NCBI GenBank assembly: GCA_964438975.1 | Contig: CAYTMU010000005.1 | Location: 1-64,000, forward strand | DNA length: 64,000 bases | Source of the DNA: Chryseosolibacter sp964438975 | Lineage (GTDB): Bacteria; Bacteroidota; Bacteroidia; Cytophagales; Cyclobacteriaceae | Reading direction: 5' to 3' | In this document: piece by piece, positions 43,026 through 50,500 of the stretch | Position numbering within the stretch: the first letter of the stretch is position 1 | Layout: each line of letters begins with the position of its first letter | Notes under the pieces: model-generated | The model's database searches: none | Told to the model about the DNA's origin: nothing | What the model saw: the letters and a program-made list of their open reading frames with translations, nothing else | Program-made: the position numbers and the translations under genes

Positions 43026-43057
43026 TTTGAACGCACTGGCGACAAACACTATATTTG
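43026..43057 (+). promoter_or_regulatory. Promoter of tpiA (TTTG-N20-TATATTTG)
   Basis: TTTG at 43026-43029 and TATATTTG at 43050-43057 with 20 bases between them fit the Bacteroidota consensus exactly. Transcription would begin near 43064, about 14 bases before the tpiA ATG. Confidence 0.65.
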
Positions 43058-43077
43058 GCCCTTCAAAAAAGATCGAT

Positions 43078-43842
43078 ATGCGAAAAAAGATTGTTGCCGG
43101 CAACTGGAAAATGAACAAGAACTTCGAAGAGGCGAACACCCTCGTATCCGAAGTAATGGGTATGGTGGAAGATGAAGTAAAGGGAAACGTCAGAGTCGTT
43201 CTCTGTGTCCCGTTTCCGTACCTGGTACCGGTGAAAACCCAACTCGGGAAAAACACACGCGTAGAAGTCGGTGCCCAGAACTGCAGCGAACACGAGGCTG
43301 GCGCATACACTGGAGAGGTCTCGGCGGCGATGTTGCGTTCGATCGGTGTTCCATACGTTATCCTCGGCCACAGCGAACGGCGGCAATACTTCGACGAAGA
43401 CGGGAACCTGCTAGCAAAAAAGGTCGACATTGCGTTGAAATACGGACTCACCCCGATCTTTTGCTGTGGCGAACAGCTCGAGGTCCGCGAACAGGATCAA
43501 CATGAGAAACTCGTCAGGGAGCAAGTGGAACAGGCACTCTTCCATCTCGACGTGAGCGCCGTCACTAAAGTCGTGATCGCATACGAGCCGGTCTGGGCAA
43601 TTGGCACTGGTAAGACCGCATCTTCCCAGCAGGCACAGGATATGCACGCTGTAATCCGCAGGCACATTGCCGAAAAGTATGATCAATCTACTGCGGATGC
43701 CATTTCTATCCTATACGGCGGCAGCGTGAATGCAGGCAATGCTAAAGAATTGTTCGCTTGTCCAGATGTTGACGGCGGACTTGTCGGCGGAGCTTCCTTG
43801 AAGTCCCGTGAATTTACGGATGTAGTCAAAGCGATGGCGTGA
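43078..43842 (+). CDS. tpiA: Triose-phosphate isomerase
   Basis: This 254-residue glycolytic enzyme interconverts dihydroxyacetone phosphate and glyceraldehyde 3-phosphate. Catalytic residues are clear: Asn and Lys in NWKMNKN, His in ILGHSERR, and Glu in IAYEPVWAIGTGK. The phosphate loop LYGGSVNAGN is also present, with LVGGASL at the end. Length is normal (about 250). The open frame continues 40 codons upstream to 42958, but that part overlaps gldB and holds the promoter. MRKKIVAGNWKMN from the ATG at 43078 is the standard N-terminus. prmA starts 6 bases after its stop. Confidence 0.97.
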   Translation: MRKKIVAGNWKMNKNFEEANTLVSEVMGMVEDEVKGNVRVVLCVPFPYLVPVKTQLGKNTRVEVGAQNCSEHEAGAYTGEVSAAMLRSIGVPYVILGHSERRQYFDEDGNLLAKKVDIALKYGLTPIFCCGEQLEVREQDQHEKLVREQVEQALFHLDVSAVTKVVIAYEPVWAIGTGKTASSQQAQDMHAVIRRHIAEKYDQSTADAISILYGGSVNAGNAKELFACPDVDGGLVGGASLKSREFTDVVKAMA

Positions 43843-43848
43843 GCGCTC

Positions 43849-44691
43849 ATGTATCACACCCGACTCACCGTCACCTGCGACCCCGCGTACGCTGAAATCC
43901 TTATCGCCGAGCTTTCGCTTGCCGATTTTGATACATTCCTAGAAAACGAAACTGGTTTTGAGACCTATGCCGAGAGTGACAGCTTCGATACCTCCCGGGT
44001 TGAGGAGATCCGCAAGCGTTACGAACAAGACGCTTCCGTCACTTTCGAGTTTTCCAAAGTCGAAAAGAAAAACTGGAACGCCGAGTGGGAGCGGAGTTTT
44101 TCGCCGATCGTGGTAGACGACCAGTGCCTGATACGTGCTTCATTCCACCAGGTCGATCAGCACTATCCATACGAGATCATCATCACGCCGAAAATGTCGT
44201 TCGGTACCGGCCACCATCAGACGACCTGGTTGATGGTCCGAAACATGTTGTCGATCGACCACCGGGGAAAACGCGTCATGGACGCGGGGTGCGGAACAGC
44301 TATCCTGTCAATCCTTGCCTCCAAGCGCGGCGCGAGGGAGGTAGAAGCCTTCGATATCGACGAATGGAGCGTCGAGAACGGAAATGAGAACACGGAGGTG
44401 AATGGATGCCGGAATATTCGGATTCAACAGGGGAAGATCACCGAAGTTAGTCTTGAAGGATCATTCGATATCATCCTGGCGAACATCAACAAGAACGTAT
44501 TGCTCGACGAGATCCCTCATTACGCCGAATTTCTCGGGCAGGGAGGAACGCTGTTACTCAGTGGTTTCTTCACCAGTGATATTCCCGACCTCGTCAGTGA
44601 AGCGTCCGGCTATGGTCTGGAAGAAATACGGCGCGACGAACGCGAGAATTGGGCTGCATTAACGCTGGAAAAACGCCGGACTAACCAATAA
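43849..44691 (+). CDS. prmA: Ribosomal protein L11 methyltransferase
   Basis: This 280-residue SAM-dependent enzyme methylates amino groups of ribosomal protein L11. The N-terminal substrate domain holds AEWERSFSPI. The methyltransferase motifs follow: FGTGHHQTTWLM (about 122-133), VMDAGCGTAILSILASKRGA, AFDIDEWSVENGNEN and the catalytic-region motif LANINKNVLLDEI. It starts 6 bases after tpiA, so the two form an operon. Its last 11 bases overlap the end of the convergent hydrolase gene. Start ATG 43849 matches the usual N-terminus. Confidence 0.93.
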   Translation: MYHTRLTVTCDPAYAEILIAELSLADFDTFLENETGFETYAESDSFDTSRVEEIRKRYEQDASVTFEFSKVEKKNWNAEWERSFSPIVVDDQCLIRASFHQVDQHYPYEIIITPKMSFGTGHHQTTWLMVRNMLSIDHRGKRVMDAGCGTAILSILASKRGAREVEAFDIDEWSVENGNENTEVNGCRNIRIQQGKITEVSLEGSFDIILANINKNVLLDEIPHYAEFLGQGGTLLLSGFFTSDIPDLVSEASGYGLEEIRRDERENWAALTLEKRRTNQ

Positions 44692-45439
44692 ACTTCTTCA
44701 CCACCTCCACGAATTCCGCAGGTCTCTCCGCGGGTACCCAGTGGCCAGCATCCAGTGTTTCAAACTCTGCCGCCGGAAAAATCTTTCTTATCCGTTCAAA
44801 GTCGTGATCACGAATATATCTTGAACGCCCACCCCGCACAAACAGCGCTGGTTCTTCGAAAGTCCCTTCGTATTGTAGCGGCAATCCCATGTTGAGGATA
44901 TTCGCTGATATCGCCGGTAGATTGAGCTTCCAGTGAAATCCACCTTCCGGTTTGCGCTGAAGATTCTTCAAAAGAAATTGTCGTGTATCCTCCTCATCGA
45001 CGTATGCCGCGAGGGCTTCATCCGCTTCCTGTCGCGTCTTTACCTCATCGATCGGAACTGCATTCAGACCTTGCAACACAACGTAATTCTCCATGTTGTA
45101 AGGTTTCGGAGCGATATCAACAACGACGAGTTTCGATAATTTGTCCGGATGAGCAAGCGCAAAGTTCATGGCCACTTTACCTCCCATTGAATGACCGATG
45201 ATAACCGGGTCCACCAGTTTGTGCTGATCGACAAAGTTTTCGACATCTGACACCATGATCGGAAAATCGAATACCGGATCGTGGGGTGATCGTCCGTGAT
45301 TGCGCAAGTCCAACGCAAAGATCTTGTAATCCTCAGACAGCAGCCGCGAAGGCGTTAGCCAATTGTCTGCCGAGCCGAAGATACCATGCAGCATAACGAT
45401 CGGCCGCCCCTCCCCCAACTCTCTGAAAAAAAGTTCCAT
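44681..45439 (-). CDS. Alpha/beta hydrolase (YbfF-like esterase)
   Basis: This 252-residue serine hydrolase has nucleophile Ser in IIGHSMGGKVAM, the oxyanion loop MLHGIFGSADNW and the terminal His in LDAGHWVPAERP. The general sequence, with LDLRNHGRSP and VVVDIAPKPY, is that of the YbfF/ABHD11 esterase group, usually acting on short acyl esters or acyl-CoA. The true substrate is unknown. It is convergent with prmA, and the two stop regions overlap by 11 bases. lysA is divergent from its start. Confidence 0.9.
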   Translation of the reverse strand: MELFFRELGEGRPIVMLHGIFGSADNWLTPSRLLSEDYKIFALDLRNHGRSPHDPVFDFPIMVSDVENFVDQHKLVDPVIIGHSMGGKVAMNFALAHPDKLSKLVVVDIAPKPYNMENYVVLQGLNAVPIDEVKTRQEADEALAAYVDEEDTRQFLLKNLQRKPEGGFHWKLNLPAISANILNMGLPLQYEGTFEEPALFVRGGRSRYIRDHDFERIRKIFPAAEFETLDAGHWVPAERPAEFVEVVKKFIG

Positions 45440-45569
45440 AGTCGCCTTTTACTCAATAAACCTGTGATCTGGTAAAACTAACCCAAATGCGAGAAGAATC
45501 TTTGGGTCGCTCTGCTATTATCTTCAATTCGCTTTATATTTAGGCCTTTTATTTTTAACCGTCCGTTCG

Positions 45570-46802
45570 ATGGAGCATGTCATGGGAAACTACCGGATTC
45601 AGGAGATAGATTTGGTTGCGCTGGCGAACGAGTTCGGCACACCCCTTTACGTATATGACGCTGAGAAGATCGTCCATCAGCTCCGGACGCTGACGATGGC
45701 GTTCTCCGGATCAGATGTAAAGATCAAATACGCCGCGAAAGCTCTGTCGAATATTTCTGTCCTCAAACTGCTGCGGGCCTATGGTTCCGATGTTGACACG
45801 GTATCGATCGAAGAAGTGCAACTTGCCCTGAAAGCTGGATTCAAACCGTCGCAGATCATGTTCACCCCGAACGGCGTCGATTTCAACGAAATCGAAGAGG
45901 GGGTCAAACACGGCGTAACCGTCAACCTCGACAATCTGTCGATGCTCGGAAAGTTCGGTCAGAAGTACAAAGACACCTATCCCGTTAGTATCCGGCTAAA
46001 TCCGCACATCATGGCCGGCGGGAATTACAAGATCTCTACGGGTCATAGTAACTCAAAGTTCGGGATATCTGTCTATCAGCTTCCCGATATCCATGAAATT
46101 GTCAAGCGTCATAAGATGCGGATCAATGGTCTTCATATTCACACGGGTTCGGACATAACAGAAAGCGAAGTCTTCCTGAAGATGGCCGAGATCCTGTTCG
46201 GTGTCGCCCGCGATTTCCCCGATCTCCGCTTCCTCGACTTTGGCAGTGGATTCAAAGTCGCGTACAAAGAGGGAGACATCGTGACAAACGTCTATGACCT
46301 TGGCCTCAAGCTGACGAAAGCCTTCAACGAATTTTGCCAGAGTTACGGCAGGAAACTGGAACTGCACTTCGAACCTGGTAAATTCATCGTCAGCGAGGCG
46401 GGCGTCTTGTTAGTAAAAGTGAATGTTGTGAAGCCCACTCCTTCGCTCACATTTGTTGGCGTTAACTCCGGCCTCAATCACCTTTTAAGACCGATGATGT
46501 ACGATGCATATCATGACATCGTCAACATTTCCAACACGACAGGTCCCATGAAACTGTACACCGTCGTGGGGTATATTTGTGAAACGGATACATTTGGATC
46601 GGACCGCAAGTTGCACGAAGTGCGCGAAGGTGATATCCTTGCAATCAGGAACGCCGGCGCGTATGCATACTCAATGGCCTCGAACTATAATTCGCGACTG
46701 CGTCCAGCCGAAGTACTATTGCTCAACGGTCAGGCCAGACTCATCCGGGAACGGGAACAATTTGAGGACTTACTGCGTCATCAGATCGAAGTCGACCTTT
46801 GA
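45570..46802 (+). CDS. lysA: Diaminopimelate decarboxylase
   Basis: This 410-residue PLP enzyme makes lysine from meso-diaminopimelate. The barrel domain has GTPLYVYDAEKI, the PLP lysine in IKYAAKALSN (Lys57), HIHTGSDI and the phosphate site around FLDFGSGF. The C-terminal domain holds HFEPGKFIV, the cysteine motif CETDTFGSDR with the active-site Cys, and AGAYAYSMASNYNSR. The length is normal for the family (about 400-420). ATG 45570 and ATG 45582 are both possible. It is a single gene, possibly continuing into the DsbD-type gene 45 bases later. Confidence 0.95.
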   Translation: MEHVMGNYRIQEIDLVALANEFGTPLYVYDAEKIVHQLRTLTMAFSGSDVKIKYAAKALSNISVLKLLRAYGSDVDTVSIEEVQLALKAGFKPSQIMFTPNGVDFNEIEEGVKHGVTVNLDNLSMLGKFGQKYKDTYPVSIRLNPHIMAGGNYKISTGHSNSKFGISVYQLPDIHEIVKRHKMRINGLHIHTGSDITESEVFLKMAEILFGVARDFPDLRFLDFGSGFKVAYKEGDIVTNVYDLGLKLTKAFNEFCQSYGRKLELHFEPGKFIVSEAGVLLVKVNVVKPTPSLTFVGVNSGLNHLLRPMMYDAYHDIVNISNTTGPMKLYTVVGYICETDTFGSDRKLHEVREGDILAIRNAGAYAYSMASNYNSRLRPAEVLLLNGQARLIREREQFEDLLRHQIEVDL

Positions 46803-46847
46803 GCATCGGCTGCAAAGCATTTTTTGTCCGTTTAACATGAGAACACT

Positions 46848-48962
46848 ATGAAGCCTGGCCGCCTAGTCCTGACTGCACTGCTTGTTCTGTATGCTGCCGT
46901 CGCATCCTACGCGCAGATACTGAAGCCGGCCGCCTGGAATATCAGGCTATCAGACGCAAATCCGGTGGCTGGAGACGTGATCGAGGTCATTTTCCTCGGA
47001 ACGATCGACCCAACATGGTATCTCTATGCCAACGACTTTGATCCGGACTGCGGTCCGATACCAACTGAGATCAACTTCGAGAATCGCACTAATTTCGAAC
47101 TCGTCGGCGGCCTTCAGGCTATCAATTCCGAGGATAAGCACGACGAGATCTTTGACTGCGACGTAAAGGTATTCAAGGGAAGGGCAGAGTTCCGGCAGCG
47201 GATCAGGGTATTGGGAAGTCCACTTACAGTGGTGGGCGTCATTGAGGGACAGGTATGCACAGAGATCGACGGGAAATGTATAACATTCGAAGAGGACTTT
47301 TCCTTCGCGAACGTGGCGGTCAAAGGCAATCTGAAGGCGCCACCACCCGTCGCTAAGCCAAAGACTTCTCCACCCGCAGCCGCACAGCAAACGGAACCTG
47401 AGGAGAAGTCAGAGCCCGAAATTACCACCGCCACCAACTACGGTTCGAATGAAGGCCCGATCCTCGACCCCACCATCCTCGAAGGTGAGGCGGCCGACAG
47501 TTCGAATTCGATCGCGGGTTATATGCTACTGGCCTTTCTCCTGGGACTGGCATCGCTGCTGACGCCTTGCGTTTTTCCAATGATCCCCATGACTGTAACC
47601 TTCTTTCTAAGGGACAATCAAACCAAGCAGGAAGGCATTCGAAAAGCCGTTTTCTTCGGCTTGTCGATCATTATCATCTACACAATTGCCGGTACACTAT
47701 TCGCGCTGATCTTCGGAGCAGAAGGTCTCAACGCGTTGGCAACCCATTGGATACCAAATCTTTTTGTTTTCCTTATTTTCATCTTTTTTGCGCTCTCGTT
47801 CCTGGGACTCTTCGACATCAACGCTCCCCACAAGCTTGTCAACCAAGCTGACCGCGCGTCGGAGAAAGGGGGCATTACCGGCATCTTTTTCATGTCCGCC
47901 ACGCTGGTTCTGGTGTCGTTCTCATGTACCATCCCGATCGTCGGAAACGTACTCGTACTCTCCGCAGGCGGCCAGGTTGTTAAACCCGTTTTGGGTATGC
48001 TCGCTTACTCGCTGGCGTTCGCAATACCGTTCACATTGTTTGCCACATTCCCCGAATGGCTTAAAGGCATGCCGAAATCCGGCGGCTGGCTCAACTCAGT
48101 CAAGGTAACGCTTGGGCTATTGGAGCTCGCACTCGCCCTGAAGTTCTTGAGCATCGCCGACCAGACCTACCACTGGGGCATCCTGGACCGCGACCTGAAC
48201 ATCGCTCTCTGGATCGTGATCTTCACCATTCTCGGCTTTTACCTCCTCGGAAAAATCCGGATGCCCGGCGATTCCGTCCTGGAAAGAGTCTCGGTACCAC
48301 GGCTTCTGCTCGCAATCTTAACATTCACATTCGTGGTTTACCTCGTACCCGGACTATGGGGTGCGCCGTTGAAGGCGCTGGCAGGATATCTTCCGCCCAT
48401 GCATACGCACGACTTCGATCTCGTTGCAATGAACCGCGTACAACAGGGTAACGAGATATGTGAGGAACCGAAGTACGGGGAGCTCCTCCACCTGCCGCAT
48501 GGTCTCGACGGATACTTCGACTATGACCAGGCCCTTGCATGCGCCCGCCAGCAAAACAAACCTCTTTTCATCGACTTCACCGGACACGGATGCACCAATT
48601 GCCGCGAAATGGAGGCGAACGTCTGGGCTGATCCGGCGGTACTTGAACGCCTGCGCAATGACTTCGTCGTTGTCGCCCTGTATGTTGACGATAAAACTGT
48701 TCTACCAGAGTCGGCGTGGTACACATCTCCGTACGACAATAAGGTGAAGAAGACGATCGGGCGGCAGAACGCCGACCTCCAGATCAGACGTCTCAATAAC
48801 AACGCCCAGCCATTCTACGTTATCGTCGGAAAGGATGAACATGTTCTGGCATGGCCGCACGGCTATAACAGGAGCGTTGAAGATTTTGTGGATTTTCTGG
48901 AAAGAGGTAAAAAAACTTACAATCAACTGTACCTGAACCAAAGTTCAAATCCGTTCAATTAG
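46848..48962 (+). CDS. dsbD: DsbD-type thiol:disulfide reductase (cytochrome c biogenesis and thioredoxin domains)
   Basis: This 704-residue membrane reductase moves electrons from cytosolic thioredoxin to periplasmic proteins. Order: signal peptide (about 1-22), an N-terminal domain with the cysteine pair of GQVCTEIDGKCITF, a low-complexity linker (about 165-210), and a CcdA-like membrane domain (about 225-520) with LLTPCVFPMIPMTVTFF and SFSCTIPIVG, the two membrane cysteines. A thioredoxin-like domain with the CxxC site TGHGCTNCREME (about 580-591) ends the protein. All three redox pairs of DsbD are present. It follows lysA on the same strand. The C-terminal tail ends NPFN. Confidence 0.92.
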   Translation: MKPGRLVLTALLVLYAAVASYAQILKPAAWNIRLSDANPVAGDVIEVIFLGTIDPTWYLYANDFDPDCGPIPTEINFENRTNFELVGGLQAINSEDKHDEIFDCDVKVFKGRAEFRQRIRVLGSPLTVVGVIEGQVCTEIDGKCITFEEDFSFANVAVKGNLKAPPPVAKPKTSPPAAAQQTEPEEKSEPEITTATNYGSNEGPILDPTILEGEAADSSNSIAGYMLLAFLLGLASLLTPCVFPMIPMTVTFFLRDNQTKQEGIRKAVFFGLSIIIIYTIAGTLFALIFGAEGLNALATHWIPNLFVFLIFIFFALSFLGLFDINAPHKLVNQADRASEKGGITGIFFMSATLVLVSFSCTIPIVGNVLVLSAGGQVVKPVLGMLAYSLAFAIPFTLFATFPEWLKGMPKSGGWLNSVKVTLGLLELALALKFLSIADQTYHWGILDRDLNIALWIVIFTILGFYLLGKIRMPGDSVLERVSVPRLLLAILTFTFVVYLVPGLWGAPLKALAGYLPPMHTHDFDLVAMNRVQQGNEICEEPKYGELLHLPHGLDGYFDYDQALACARQQNKPLFIDFTGHGCTNCREMEANVWADPAVLERLRNDFVVVALYVDDKTVLPESAWYTSPYDNKVKKTIGRQNADLQIRRLNNNAQPFYVIVGKDEHVLAWPHGYNRSVEDFVDFLERGKKTYNQLYLNQSSNPFN

Positions 48963-49061
48963 CGCCCCTCCAGTCAATTTTCCCACGAGGCGGCTGCTAT
49001 TTTCGTTTAAAGCTGTGCAGATATATCTTTGAGAAAGAGGTGATTCCAAAATCGGGATGAG

Positions 49062-49090
49062 TTGACTTTGTTGGAAACTGTCTATATTTG
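49062..49090 (+). promoter_or_regulatory. Promoter of the M23 peptidase gene (TTG-N18-TATATTTG)
   Basis: TTG at 49062-49064, 18 bases, then TATATTTG (49083-49090) is an exact match at -7 with a normal spacer. The ATG is 34 bases further on, which gives a leader of about 28 bases. A second TATCTTTG at 49024-49031 has no -33 partner. Confidence 0.55.
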
Positions 49091-49124
49091 AGGCGCTCGC
49101 TATTTTTTAATCTTACACGCGGAC

Positions 49125-50432
49125 ATGGCTAAGAAATTTTTTGGATTCGTCGTCTTTCTTGCGCTCGCTGGCAGCGTATTTCTTATCAAACAAAACTATC
49201 ACCCGACGGTATCGGAAGTACACGCCGAGGTAGTTGTCGACTCAGTTGCCTTTGAGGCAGAAGAGGTCAAGGAGCCCAAGATGCTTTACGGGATGATCCT
49301 GGAGGATGACCATGTAGTGATCGAAGACAAGATCAAACGCAACCAGTTCCTCGGAGATATCCTCCAGGAGTACAATGTGCCCGCCCGACTAATTCACGAG
49401 GTGTCTCAACTATCGCGCAACATATTCGACCCTCGGAAGATCACACCCAATTCGAAGTACACTCTCATCTGCAATCAGGACTCCATCACGAAAGCAAAGG
49501 CATTCGTTTACGAGCCCAACCCCATCGACTATATCGTTTTTCGTTTCGGCGACTCACTTTCTGTGGACGTGCGGCAACGCGAAGTAACGAACGTCGAGAA
49601 GACCGTAAGCGGCGTTATCTATTCAAGTCTTTCGGTCACGATGGACAAGCTTGGCATGCCTGCAGATCTCACGAACAAATTCGCCGATATCTTTGGATGG
49701 CAGGTCGATTTCCAGAGATTACAACCTGGTGACAAATTCAAACTCATTTACGAGGAACAACAGGTAGAAGGCACAACGATAGGCATCGGCCGAATCACGG
49801 GAATTTATTTTGAACATTTCGATCAGCCCTATTACGCCTTCCCCTTTGATCAGGGAGATGGCATCGACTATTTTGACGAAGACGGGAAAAGCCTGCGCAA
49901 GGCACTGTTGAAATACCCCATCCAGTTTACGCGTATTAGTTCCCGGTACAACAAGAACCGGTTCCATCCAGTACAAAAGCGCTGGAAAGCCCACCTTGGA
50001 ACCGATTTCGCGGCACCCACTGGTACCCCGATCCGGTCTGTCGGTGACGGCATCGTCGAAGAGGCGACCTTTAAATCAAACAACGGCAACTACGTGAAGA
50101 TCCGGCACAACGCCACCTATACTACACAGTATCTGCATATGTCGAAGATCGCCCCTGGCATCCGCCCCGGTACAAAGGTCAAGCAGGAACAAGTCATAGG
50201 CTTCGTCGGGAGCACTGGGCTTGCAACCGGTCCTCATCTTTGCTACCGTTTCTGGAAGAATGGTGTCCAGGTAGATGCCCTGAATGTTGAGTTGCCTCCT
50301 TCTCAGCCGATCCGGGAAGACCACATTGTATCGTTCAACGCTGCGAGCGCCGCATTGATCGACCGACTTAACCACATTCCGTTTCCCGAACCGGAAGGCG
50401 ACGCGTTCGCCTCCGCGCGCGAGAGTTTTTGA
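49125..50432 (+). CDS. M23 (LytM-type) envelope peptidase with HxC in place of HxH
   Basis: This 435-residue protein has a single N-terminal signal or anchor (about 4-20). A long middle part (about 60-270) contains OapA/LysM-like segments (FLGDILQEYNVPARLIHEV). The M23 domain is at about 286-385. The peptidase motif is HLGTD (H290, D294), with H338 in YLHMS, but the final HxH is HLC (H371, C373), so the usual third zinc ligand is Cys. Cys can bind zinc, and I recall the same PH-x-CYRFWKNG segment in other Bacteroidota. It would cleave peptidoglycan cross-links or regulate such cleavage. Its own promoter is at 49062-49090. Confidence 0.9.
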   Translation: MAKKFFGFVVFLALAGSVFLIKQNYHPTVSEVHAEVVVDSVAFEAEEVKEPKMLYGMILEDDHVVIEDKIKRNQFLGDILQEYNVPARLIHEVSQLSRNIFDPRKITPNSKYTLICNQDSITKAKAFVYEPNPIDYIVFRFGDSLSVDVRQREVTNVEKTVSGVIYSSLSVTMDKLGMPADLTNKFADIFGWQVDFQRLQPGDKFKLIYEEQQVEGTTIGIGRITGIYFEHFDQPYYAFPFDQGDGIDYFDEDGKSLRKALLKYPIQFTRISSRYNKNRFHPVQKRWKAHLGTDFAAPTGTPIRSVGDGIVEEATFKSNNGNYVKIRHNATYTTQYLHMSKIAPGIRPGTKVKQEQVIGFVGSTGLATGPHLCYRFWKNGVQVDALNVELPPSQPIREDHIVSFNAASAALIDRLNHIPFPEPEGDAFASARESF

Positions 50433-50500
50433 GTTCGTCCGGTTAGGATCGGCAATTTTCTCTGGCTTTTTTTGTTAAAGAGAAGCAGTCCAGATCCTTC

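Noticed and set aside
42958..43077. N-terminal extension of triose-phosphate isomerase
   Set aside because: It lies in gldB and the promoter. The family starts at the ATG at 43078.
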